NCBI GenBank assembly: GCA_030247855.1 | Contig: JAPDRN010000058.1 | Location: 1-64,000 of the forward strand | DNA from: Knufia peltigerae | Taxonomy: Eukaryota > Ascomycota > Eurotiomycetes > Chaetothyriales > Trichomeriaceae | DNA: 64,000 bases | Direction: 5' to 3' | Shown: positions 34,532-44,494 of the stretch, piece after piece | Position numbering within the stretch: the stretch's first letter is position 1 | Layout: every line of letters starts with the position of its first letter | Position numbers and translations under genes: made by a program | The notes under the pieces: model-generated | Told to the model about the DNA's origin: nothing | Database searches by the model: none | The model's input: only the letters and a program-made list of their open reading frames with translations

Positions 34532-35799
34532 ATGTCTCGACCTCAACTTCATACTAGCGTCTATCCTGCCATTGCCCCCGAGACCATAGGTCAGGCGAAC
34601 AAGGGACAGGTGGCCGTGGTCACGGGTGCTGCACGTGGTGAGTTTCTGTCCCAAACATGACCCCTGTACCTGGTCTTTGTGACCCTCTAGCGCAAAGAGG
34701 TCACACAGACCTTGGTATACTCCTTGGTTGTATGTCCCCATGAAGCATTTCCTAATGTGACCTTGTAGGTATTGGAGCTGCAATCGCAGAGGCATTGGCA
34801 AAATCTGGAGCAGATGTTGCCCTCTTGGATTTGGACGAAGAACGTCAGGCCGAAACAAAAGCAGCATGTGAGAAGCATGGGGTACGGGCTCGACCCTATG
34901 CCTGCAACGTGTTGGATCTCAAGTCTTGTGAACGCACCTTTGCTAGCATTCAAGAGGACCTGGGTCCTGTGGAGTGAGTTGTGATCTACGTCGACATTCT
35001 TCATGCCTACTGATTGACCTTGTCCAGTATCTTGGTAAACAACGTCGGTGCCAATGCACGTCGTCCTTTCTGTATGGAAACTTTTGAATCCTTCTGGAGC
35101 GGTGTCGAGATGAATTTAAAACCAGTATGTCCTTCCTCGTCATGACAACATCGAAAGAGTCGCGTCCCCTCTCTTCTGAACATTGCTAATCTTTCACTCA
35201 AGGCCATGGCATGTATTTTCCAGGTGCTGCCTGGTATGAGACAACGTCGTCGAGGATGTATCATCAACATCGCTTCTCGAGCAGGTACCGTCCCCATGCC
35301 TTTTGGAGGCGCGTACTGCACCGGCAAGGGCGCCATCATTCGAGCAGTGTCGTGTATACAAAAGGAGCTGGAAATGGATGGATTCGGCGACAACATCCAC
35401 GTTTATGCTCTGCATCCAGGTGCCACACTGAGTCAACCTTCACGTAAGTATCCTTTTGACGTGTTTTTACTTCCCAAGTCAGTCGTCTGATTGAATATAG
35501 TGTCGTTCCACCCAGACGTCGCAGAAGCATACCCTCAAGAGGCTGCGAAATGGGCTCAATTCCACAAGCTGTTCAAGTGTCCACCGGCCCAGTGTGCTCA
35601 GACATGCGCCTTCCTAGCCGCTGGTCGAGGAAAGGCGCTGAGGGGTAAATACTTTGATTGTGAACAAGATATTGGCACAGTCGTCGCGGCGGGTGAAGAG
35701 GGTCTGAAGGGATTGTACGAGTTGAAGGTCGACTTCTTAGGTGGCTTGCCCAATGACGGTGGCACTGCTGTCGCAGTTATCGAACACGAGAATAAATGA
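34532..35799 (+). CDS. Short-chain dehydrogenase/reductase 1
   Basis: Exons 34532-34637, 34769-34973, 35028-35124, 35203-35443 and 35501-35799 give 315 residues. Classical SDR: TGAARGIG at 31-38 binds the cofactor, LVNNVGANA is the NNxG element, INIASRAG supplies the Ser and YCTGK the Tyr-Lys pair. An Asp at the end of strand 2 (LLDLDEERQ) favours NAD(H) over NADP(H). The C-terminal extension (YFDCEQDIGTVVAAGEEGLK) is longer than in minimal SDRs. Likely oxidises or reduces a hydroxyl/carbonyl made by the neighbouring monooxygenases. Confidence 0.88.
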
Positions 35800-35970
35800 T
35801 TCGAATGATAGAAACAGGCTTTAAACTACCTTCCTTGTACCCAAATAAGCACTGCGTGATGCCCTTCCCTACCTGCCGACTTCACTCGCTCTCCTTCCAA
35901 ACCTGTAGACTACAACTCCCCAAAAAGAGGCCCTGCTTCACATCTTCTAAATGTGGTTTAAACCGACACA

Positions 35971-37552
35971 TTAGGGACAGTATAATCCTGTGTGAAGTCG
36001 CGCAGTATCATGTTTCCACTCTGATGAACACAGTAAGTAAGTCTCATGAGAAATCACTTTCTTTTTGGGGCCGAACTTACCAGCTGTATTTGTGCAGCGA
36101 TCTCGGGATTTTTCTCAGACTCCTTGAGTTTCTGAAGAACAGTGTCATTCTCCAAAGCCTTGTCTGGGTTCTGACCGTTGAGACGGCGAAGGTTGTCGCT
36201 AGAGACGACATCAATGAATTTATGCCACATATCACGTCTCACTTCGTCGTATTTATCCAGTATCGAGTCATCCGCTTGGCCCGTGTGGATTCCCATCAAG
36301 CAGTCGAAGAGACTGTCGACATCGGCCAATCCACCTGTCAAGCCGAGTCCGCCGCTGTGAACGTTGGGTCAGCAAGTTTTACCCATCCAAAAAGATAAAA
36401 AGGCCACAGGGTCGCGTCGTACAAGGGATTACATAAATGTGCGGCATCTGCAGCGAGGAGGAACCTTCCCACTCTCATCTTCTCGGCGCACCGTTGGTGG
36501 ATCTTGTAAGGGCTGATGTTGGTAATCTTGTATTGGTCTGGTTTCGGATGTCCGGGGAGCATGGTTTCATACTTCCACGGCTGACGCTCGAGATATTCTT
36601 CTCGAGTGAGCCCGGGTACTTCTCCGTAAGAGACCCTCCAGAGTCCGTCTGTGCTGATCCTGGAAGCCATGAACCAGTGTTCCGGATGGATGATGAAGTT
36701 TGCATCGTCCCAGCCAAATTGATGAAAGTCGTAATATACCTAACAACCAGGATAAGGGTCAGTCAACGTCAATGAGCATTGCGGCGTTCAGCGTGCTCGT
36801 TGTAGCAGTGAGTGCTCGCTTCAATACGACCCATGGGCCAGGAAGATGAGGGGAGGGCACTTACGTTGGTCGCCACGATCTGTTCATCCCACGTCCTGCC
36901 AGGGAAGTTCATGTCACCCTGCAAGGCGCGGCGAACCTTGCTGTTGGCACCGTCGCACCCAACAATGTAATCGGCTTCCACCCTCTTTTTGCCGTCTGCG
37001 GTTTCGACATCGACCCAGGCGGTTTTGTCGTCCTGCCCGACGTCCACGACGTTGTGAGACCACTTGATTTTGACCGACGGGATCGACTCGAGGTGTCGAA
37101 CCACGATCGTGCTGACTTGGTTCAGTGGCAACGCCACCATTCTTTGAGGGCTCTCCTCCGGGATGGAGTTGAGGTCCAACGCCGCCAAGAGTTCTCCATC
37201 TGGTTTCCTCCAGGTGATGCGGTCCGAGATGACACCCCTCGCTCGGATCTCGTCCAGCACACCGGCACGTTGTAGGACGTGGGTGGCTGGGGAATTGTAA
37301 TGGGTCGCTCTAGGTTGTTCGTCCAGTTTCGTAGACGCGTCCAAGACGTCCACGGAGATCCCTTTCTGCCCCAAAAGCAAAGCGAGGATCAATCCAGAAG
37401 GACCTGCTCCCACGATGACAATCTTCAACACAACAAAGGGGTGTCAGTTTTCTTTTTTTCTCTCTCTCTCCAGTCATTCCATGTGCCACAATTGAAGCAT
37501 CTATAATACCAAAACGTACCTTTTGTATCTTTGAATTTTTTGTTTCAGTCAT
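35971..37552 (-). CDS. Class A FAD monooxygenase 2 (PheA/TfdB type)
   Basis: Exons 37520-37552, 36865-37422, 36423-36739, 36081-36354 and 35971-36018 give 409 residues. Rossmann GAGPSG at 16-21, DG motif VGCDGANSKVRR, and the GD region reads LLAADAAHLCNPFGG, with Ala in place of the usual Gly. The first exon codes only 11 residues before the Rossmann strand. The intron inside the GD region lies where FMO1 also has one, and the following exon is 274 bp in both genes. The last exon (WKHDTARLHTGLYCP) is short and less certain. Predicted aromatic or enol hydroxylase; no thioredoxin-like domain. Confidence 0.85.
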
Positions 37553-38241
37553 CTTGGATATGGACAACAAATGTTGACAGATCAACTGGTCAAGTACTTA
37601 TTTTATATTGAAAAAACAAAAACAAAAAAAGATGTCGGGGCGGATTCCTTCTTCTCCTGTCGTGGTTCCGGAGAGTTACACGTAGATTAGCTAGAACAAG
37701 CCCCTACGAGAACAGGCCTTGTACAAATGATTTATTTGTACAACCTGATATTGACTTTCGGATTCACCCAATATTTTTCTTTACCCCCCATGACCTGGAC
37801 CAGAGTCGTGTCAGTCCACTCGACCTTCGGATATCTACCTAGGTAGAAGCCGAAAACCGAGACTGGGGGAAGAAGAAGAAGAACCCCACTCTGGACCATA
37901 CTCTTTTGGGAAGTTTCCCCAGGGTTCTCAGGGACGGACGCACGAGGTCGACTGGGGGTTTCTCCATGACCAACAACCTCGTACAGTTAGTTACCAAGAC
38001 GTGAACACAGCCTCGTCGGGGAAAAAAGTGTCGTTGCAATAATCAGGACAGACTCGGCATATTTTAGTTATTGGTTTTTTTTTGGGCGTACGATCTCGTT
38101 TCTAGCAAATTCGTCGTGCACAATTCGTATTGGTTCACTATGTATTCGAACATTTTCACCGTCTCATTCGGATAGAGAAACCTCATCTGATAGATATCTG
38201 CATACAGCACATGGACTATACGCTTTTCTTTTTTGTCGAGT
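37553..38241. other. Intergenic between FMO2 and SDR2
   Basis: 689 bp, holding the FMO2 promoter and SDR2 3' end. Palindrome TACCTAGGTA at 37836-37845. No gene seen. Confidence 0.5.
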
Positions 38242-39246
38242 TCAATCCTGCCCCTCTGGCACAAAGACACCATTTTCCTTGTCGACGATCAGTCTTACCC
38301 TGTGCAGGTCGTCCTTGACGATCCGGTCCGCGTCGGCCAGGTAATCTTCGATCCTCTTCGAGGCGTCCAGGTACCTCCCGGACATGAAATCCAACTGTCC
38401 ACTCGCCAAGACCGTCACCAAACCGGCCGGCATCTGAGGCGTGTGGAAGCCCTTGGACTCCAAGGCCCTGACCGCTATCTCGGCCGACTTCTGCTCTCCG
38501 GGCAGGTGCCTGGTGACGTAGCTCCTGTCCTTGATCTTGCCCTCGGCGGCGTCCTTGAAGTCCGAAAAGAACCTCGTCTGGATGGTGCCGGGGTGGAAAC
38601 AAAACGCCTTGACCCCCGCGTCCTTGTTCTCGTTGTGGACGATCTCGACCAGCCGGACCTGCCCCAGTTTCCCGACCACGTACCCTCCCATCCCCTGGGA
38701 CGCGTGGGCGCCGTTGCTGGAGGTGATGATGATCCGGCCCCCGTCCTGCTCCCTCATCGACGGCAGCACGGCCCTCACGAAATTGAACGACCCTTGCATG
38801 GACACGGCCAGGGTCTCCCACCAGACCCCGGGGTCGGACTCGTGGGTCGCCAGCCACTGAGGAGGTCGTCCGGCGTTGAAGAACATGACGTCGATCTTGC
38901 CGAACTCTTCGGTCGTCGCCCGGACGAACTCGTCCACCGCGGAGTAGTCCATGACGTTGAACCCGGCGGTCCTGACTTTGAGGTCCGGGTTGATTTTCTT
39001 GCACAGTGCCGCAGTCTCTTCGACCTCGTCGAGCTCGAGGGCCATGAGACTGAGTGATCGTGCTTGGGTGTGCGCGAAAAACTCCGAAGTGGCCCGACCG
39101 ACACCTCGCCCGGCACCGGCGATCAAGACGTTCTTGTCCTTCAGACGGGCGCCGAGGTCCTTGTTTTGACGCGGGTCACCAATAAATGCGCAATCCAGCT
39201 GGTCGCCCAGAGAGGCATTGATCTTGACTGTTTGATCGGTGGCCAT
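38242..39246 (-). CDS. Short-chain dehydrogenase/reductase 2 (intronless)
   Basis: Single exon, 334 residues. Cofactor loop GAGRGVG at 44-50, FFNAGRPP (NAG element), IITSSNGAH with the catalytic Ser and GGYVVGK with the Tyr-Lys pair. A 40-residue N-terminal extension and an 80-residue C-terminal extension flank the SDR core. Codons are markedly GC-ending compared with SDR1 and SDR3, and there is no intron, while both neighbouring SDR genes have four. It could be an acquired or retroposed member; the evidence is only compositional. Its catalytic residues are intact, so an active NAD(P)(H) oxidoreductase is expected. Confidence 0.87.
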   Translation of the reverse strand: MATDQTVKINASLGDQLDCAFIGDPRQNKDLGARLKDKNVLIAGAGRGVGRATSEFFAHTQARSLSLMALELDEVEETAALCKKINPDLKVRTAGFNVMDYSAVDEFVRATTEEFGKIDVMFFNAGRPPQWLATHESDPGVWWETLAVSMQGSFNFVRAVLPSMREQDGGRIIITSSNGAHASQGMGGYVVGKLGQVRLVEIVHNENKDAGVKAFCFHPGTIQTRFFSDFKDAAEGKIKDRSYVTRHLPGEQKSAEIAVRALESKGFHTPQMPAGLVTVLASGQLDFMSGRYLDASKRIEDYLADADRIVKDDLHRVRLIVDKENGVFVPEGQD

Positions 39247-39786
39247 GTTGTTGTCCTTGTTGTCGTCAATTTGGACTTTTTGGTTGTACGCTCCACACAG
39301 AAACCAATATTACTAGTATCGAGACTGGACCGCCGTCAAAGTAATGGAGGTCGTTGTGTTGTTTCGAGATATAGCACGACAATGGAAACCGCCCGGCTTC
39401 GTAGGTGAAAGGGTTTCCCTATTTGGTCGGTCAAACCCCACCCGGATTCGGCACAACATCTTCGGGGGGCCCACGTTTCGATCCCCAAGTGAACAAGCAT
39501 TTTAGGCATTGGGGGAACGACCGTACTAACTGCCCCGTTGTAGTCCTAGGTACTCTGTATTTGGTACGGGTGGTGAAAAGATGGCGGTACCTTTTTGCCT
39601 ATCCTATCAAATAGACACAACAGTTGGGCCATGAGAATGATCACCCATACATCTACGTTGTGAGATGTGAAGAAGCTCTCCGGTATAGCGAACCAGTTTT
39701 ATGGAGTCTGTGGCTCACAGCTCCTTTCAACTTGGCCTTCGAAATACTTCATTCGAATGGCAGTACCAAATTTCATCGATGGTTTA
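39247..39786. other. Intergenic between SDR2 and SDR3
   Basis: 540 bp, holding the SDR2 promoter (right of 39246) and SDR3 3' end. CGGATTCGG near 39444 resembles half of a zinc-cluster site. No gene seen. Confidence 0.45.
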
Positions 39787-41051
39787 TTACCATTTCTCTA
39801 CCCCCAATATTCGTCGTTGACCTTCTCTCACTTCCTCGGACAACTCCTGGCCCATCCACTGCGGCATCGTAGCAGCCAGACTTTCTTCCAAGTCCGTAAT
39901 CTGATCACCATGCACCAACAGTGACAATCCATTCAACCCCGGACGTAGAGCGGGCAACAACAACGCCTTGCCAACTCCTTGGGTGCTGTTACTAGGTAAA
40001 TCACCCCATATCTCCAAAAACTTTTCCGATGTCATCGCTGTGTCTTTTGTTGGTAAACAAAAAAAGTCAGCCATGACAAAATCAGATAGTAATCAATAGT
40101 TCTCTCTCGTGGACCAAACAAGTTTCAGGAGTGCTCGCCAAAAGTACTTACATGTCTGCCACGGTGCCACCATGTTGACCGTAGTTTGGCCCTTCGTGAC
40201 TCGAGGAATATCGGTTCTGAGTGATCTCATCAATCCCAACACACCGGCTTTCGAAGCACAATATTGATATAGAGGTGGAGTGTCGAGAAAACTGCATGAA
40301 CCAACAAAAGAAGCGAATTTGTCAGTGATTCTGGACAGGAAATGGCTTCGTTCGACAGAACAGAAGGAACCACTCACCTTGCTGCGGATCCAGTAAAGAC
40401 GAGTTGAGTCTTCACTTCTGGTCGTCTTGCAAAATAATGTATCGCACACTGTGTCATGTAAACCATTCCATCCAGATTGACCCTCATCGTATTCATGTCA
40501 GGATGGACGAGTTCCTCGGACACTCTCAAGGCGTCGGCTAGCCATGTCTTTTCGCTATGAATTCCCGCGTTGGCGAGGACAACATCGATCGCCCCAAACG
40601 CTTCCCATGTTTTCTTGAAGAAATCGACCACGCTTTCCCAATTCGACATGTCACATTTTTGAAACAAGACTCGTCTGGTGAGGAAAAGGACGGTGTGAAT
40701 AAAAACGTTTTCGGTTCTCGATACGCCTGCAGGGATACAAGGGGTGGAGGGGATCTTACTCTTTGAGGCTGGTGGCGAGTGCTTCTCCTTCCACTTCATT
40801 CCAATCTCCTATGGCCACATTCGCACCATGTTCTTTCCTCAAAACGTCAGCACTGTCATCAAGGTCACAGTTTATGGTGTCACGGTGTCCCTTGTATCTA
40901 GGCCTGAGATCAAGAAAGGAAATCCCGTTGTGTACTTACGATGGGCGAGCAAGACGGTTGAACGACCTATACCCGTCGCGGCTCCGACTATGAGGACAGT
41001 CTTTCCTCCAAGGGCATCGAGGTCTGAATCTTTGACCTCGTATGAAGTCAT
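39787..41051 (-). CDS. Short-chain dehydrogenase/reductase 3
   Basis: Exons 40936-41051, 40760-40837, 40378-40674, 40152-40291 and 39787-40043 give 295 residues. GAATGIG at 23-29, an Asp-Trp after strand 2 (VAIGDWNE) suggesting NAD(H), VLANAG, TGSAA and YCASK complete the catalytic set. The pattern fits SDRs resembling 15-hydroxyprostaglandin dehydrogenase. The first intron was placed at AA|GTACAC because it gives LLAHRKKEHGANVAIG; the stronger-looking GTAAGT donor four bases earlier breaks the frame. Confidence 0.85.
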
Positions 41052-41689
41052 GGCTTTTTTCTCTGAAAGTACTGCAAGGATAAAAAGGGTGGATCGGGAA
41101 AAGTGAAGAATGGCGTGGAGTACCAATGGCTTTGTTCTTGGACATCTAAGTATCGCATTGGGGTGTGAGTTTGTAGGCCCTCGTATTCCCCGTAACGAAA
41201 CATTCCAAACGGTACGGAGTGCGTCCCTCCCTACAGGTACTCGGGGTGTGTTGTGGGGGAAAGAGATTGTACCGTAAGTAACTCCGCAAAACGAGTTAAG
41301 TGAATACTGTAGGTAGATACCAAGATCCTTGTACTCCGTACACACCCCCCACTTCAAGAATTTCCCGATAGAGACATCTCAAACTCCCATATCAACACTT
41401 TGGCATCCGGGTCTGGGTTAGAGTCAAGGAAGCATCGAGAGCGAAATGGTGGTGATCAGCCTTGTCATGCTTGAACTCTGATCGACACAAAACATACGAG
41501 TAGGTAACTTCTAAGATCTCCAGTTGCTGGCTCATAGATCTACAACCAGAAGGCAACGAGTGACCTGTCAGTGGATTTTGACAGTGCAATGGCAAGTAGA
41601 ACACGGGTTCAATCTGTCTAGTACAAATTCTAAAATCGTATAGATATACCATCGAGTTCGTTTAGTTGTTCGTTTGTGTGTGTGTGTGT
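41052..41689. other. Intergenic between SDR3 and FMO3
   Basis: 638 bp, holding the SDR3 promoter and FMO3 3' end. TACTCCGTA at 41332-41340 and a near match at about 41213. No gene seen. Confidence 0.5.
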
Positions 41690-43111
41690 TTAATTGTCCA
41701 CGACAGGTCTGAAGGACTGCCTCCACCTCACGACGTCCTCGTCCTCGAACTCGGCCATCCAATCCGCCGGGAGGGCCAGTTTCCAGACCCTGGCCCTGGC
41801 AGCCGCCTGTTTCTTGGGATCCTTCAAGGCCTGGTACAGCGCCTCGTCTTTGGCCTTTGCCTCCGGGGTTGCGTTTTGAAAGTGTTCCAGCATGTTCTCC
41901 TGCTCCTCTGAGATTTGACCCTTGTCCCACACTCCCCGAGGGTCGTTGCCGTACCCTCCTTGTTGGGCGATCCTCTTGAACTCGATCGACTGCCTGTTGG
42001 TCGCCTGCCACCAAGTGTCCCTCCGCGCCCGGGCCCACTTGTCCAGCAAGGCGGTCGGTGCTCCCTTTTGGATCACCGCGGCGAGGGCCCTGCCCAAAGG
42101 ACCGACGTCCAAAATCCCCGTCGTCAACCCCAGCCCACCGATGGGGTTGTTGAGGTGCGCCGCGTCACCGGCGAACATGACCCTCCCCACCTTCATCGAC
42201 GTCACGCACCTCTGGTGAGGTCGGTACTTGTTGAGTCTCTCGAGTTTCCAACCGGTGGCGGGACCCGGGAAGAGATACCTGTAGTGGTCCTGCAAGTGGG
42301 CTTTGATCTCTTCGTCCGACTGGTCAGGGTCGGCGCCGAAAGCGATCCTCCACAGGTCGTCGTCCCGGATCTTGGCGATGATGGCCCAGTTGACGCCGTC
42401 GATGACGAAATTCCGGGTGGTGAAACCGTACTTTTCAAAGGGGTAATAAACGTTGGAGGCGACGAACTGTTCCCGGGTCCAAGAGAAGCCCTCGAAGGGG
42501 ACGTCTAGAAGTTTTCGAACCGTACTCCTTCCGCCGTCGGCGGCGATGACCCATTGCGTAGATATTGTTTGAGTTGTCGACGACGACGACGACGACCCAT
42601 CAACGACCTTGTAAGTCACCTCGACGCCGCCATTGTCGGTGTTTTGTTGCTTGATCCCAACAACTTCATGGCCCCAATGTACCGCCGCGTGAGGGTACGT
42701 GGCGAGATGTTTCAACAAAATGTGTGACAAGACGTCTTGTCCAATGTTCAACCCGGCAAGTGCATTCTCCGGGTTCTTTTCCAAGATGTCCCTCGTCGAG
42801 ATTGTGGCCAGATGTTTCGGGTCCGCATCAGTTCCGATTGACTCGTCCGTCCTTGCCCTCCACCATGAAATGACGGCGTCGGAGATACATTGCTTCTTGA
42901 CGTCGTCCTCGTAGATCCCCGACTCGATCATCTCGGCAATGGCACAAGGTTGAAAAGCCATCCCTCGAGGTGACGTGTCGACGCCATCGGCCTTGTCGAG
43001 GACCACGACACTGACTCCCTTGCGAGCCAGAGTCAAGGCCGCAAACAACCCAACCGGACCTCCACCGGCGACGACGACTTGAGGGCCTTGACGTTCAGAT
43101 ATCGAGCCCAT
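41690..43111 (-). CDS. Class A FAD monooxygenase 3 (intronless)
   Basis: Single exon, 473 residues. Rossmann AGGGPVG at 15-21 with DKADGVDTSP after strand 2, DG motif AADGGRSTVRK, and GD motif FAGDAAHLNNPIGG-LGLTTG. A six-serine run coded by TCG/TCA (GSSSSSSTTQ, near residue 175) interrupts the second strand of the substrate domain as a loop. The C-terminus carries a long charged helix (ATPEAKAKDEALYQALKDPK) absent from FMO1 and FMO2. Codons are GC-ending and there are no introns, unlike FMO1 and FMO2. Expected to hydroxylate an aromatic ring; divergent to MFS2. Confidence 0.9.
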   Translation of the reverse strand: MGSISERQGPQVVVAGGGPVGLFAALTLARKGVSVVVLDKADGVDTSPRGMAFQPCAIAEMIESGIYEDDVKKQCISDAVISWWRARTDESIGTDADPKHLATISTRDILEKNPENALAGLNIGQDVLSHILLKHLATYPHAAVHWGHEVVGIKQQNTDNGGVEVTYKVVDGSSSSSSTTQTISTQWVIAADGGRSTVRKLLDVPFEGFSWTREQFVASNVYYPFEKYGFTTRNFVIDGVNWAIIAKIRDDDLWRIAFGADPDQSDEEIKAHLQDHYRYLFPGPATGWKLERLNKYRPHQRCVTSMKVGRVMFAGDAAHLNNPIGGLGLTTGILDVGPLGRALAAVIQKGAPTALLDKWARARRDTWWQATNRQSIEFKRIAQQGGYGNDPRGVWDKGQISEEQENMLEHFQNATPEAKAKDEALYQALKDPKKQAAARARVWKLALPADWMAEFEDEDVVRWRQSFRPVVDN

Positions 43112-44494
43112 TCTTTTCTCTCTCTTTTTGGGTTCCGTCCAATCAGTCTGAAAGTCAGGTCCTTTTTATGTCCGAAAAAGATTTTAAGGTTCTAGACTTC
43201 GGCCGAGAATGATGATGTGTTCAGTGTTGTGTCTATGGTTATTTACAAAAATACCAAAAAAAACCCAAAAGTTCCAGACAGTAACAAAACAATCCCACAT
43301 GGAATTACTACTTGGGAGGTACTGTAAAGGGTGTATGGAGTAACTTTTCAGCCTTGGTTTCTCTTTTGAGTCTGGAGAGAATGGGGTTTTGGGGACCGGG
43401 GGGAGGGGAGGGGGGGGGGTTTGGCGGTTGGCGGTTGGGGGAAAATTCCGTGAAGCACGAAACCATCATGAGAGAGGAACCCGAAGTCGTGGAGTAGTAC
43501 TATAGAAGTATCCGTTACTTCTTGGTAATAATGATTCATCTTAAGCCCAAAAAAACCCGCCCAGGAAATCCCAAGAAACAATAGTCAATGGTTTTAAGCG
43601 AGCTGCTCGAAAACGCCAATCGTCCCAGATTATTCATTATTGCTTAGGGTTGTCACTCCGTACCACGACTCGCAATACAGAGAATCCCTCCTGTTGGCTA
43701 TTGATGTTGTTCTGCAATGGTACAAGAGTATAGAAGGTCCGAGACACTTACCGTGGGCAGAGCAGTCAGAGTCGAAGAGTACATACGAGTGCTCACACCT
43801 TTATCTCTTTTACTCCTCCTTTTCCACACCCGAGATCCTGATACATCTCGAGCGTACTCTTGTACTTTGTACTTGTACTCTACCATCCACAAGGGTTAGT
43901 GATCAATCGCGGGGTTGCCTCGCCCATACTTCGAGCAGGGAAACAAGTCTCTCCTCGAAACTTGCAGCCCCTCCCCTTCCTGCAGGTGGAGAAGGATCCC
44001 ACAATATGGCGAGGTTGGACACCGACAAAATAGACCAGTTGTGGTCAAAGAGTTCTTCCAGAAGTGTTTACTGTACTCCGTAATCAGCAAAATACTGAAG
44101 CCCCACCCCAGTTTTTTTGCAAGGTTGAGCCTGAGCCGTCCATTTTATCGACCACGACCACTTCCACGTTTCTCCCCCTTCTTCTTTTGCCCGAATGTTT
44201 CGTAGGTTCTTCTTGGGCCCGTTGGAGAAATAAAAAAAGAGTCCGAGATTCACGGACCTCTAGATTGAGCAGACTAGTATGAAAACTTGACAAGAGTACT
44301 TATCCAGTACAAGTATAAGATCGGATCCTGACCCGGGACTCGGACTTCCTCCTTAGATCTACTCAAGACTCTTGCATCGCTAGGGGATCTCACCAAGCCA
44401 GGATCGTCACTTGTTTTACTGAGAATATTACAGTACTCCCCATTCGTTCGACCCTTTTTCTCCCCCATATCCCACAAAAAACAAAAACAGAGCA
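43112..44494. promoter_or_regulatory. Divergent promoter, FMO3 / MFS2
   Basis: 1.38 kb between two divergent ATGs. It contains a G-run cluster (43383-43441), a TACTCCGTA at 44074-44082 and a near match (CACTCCGTA) at about 43654. No third gene is supported inside it. Confidence 0.45.
43383..43441 (+). repeat. G-rich tract with potential to form a G-quadruplex
   Basis: Six or more runs of at least four G on the plus strand, including one of ten, in the FMO3/MFS2 divergent promoter, followed by two TTGGCGG units. Four-strand folding is possible from the pattern; whether it forms is not shown. Confidence 0.6.

Noticed and set aside
34532..43111. Peroxisomal targeting of the SDR and FMO proteins
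   Set aside because: None of the six C-termini ends in SKL-like residues.
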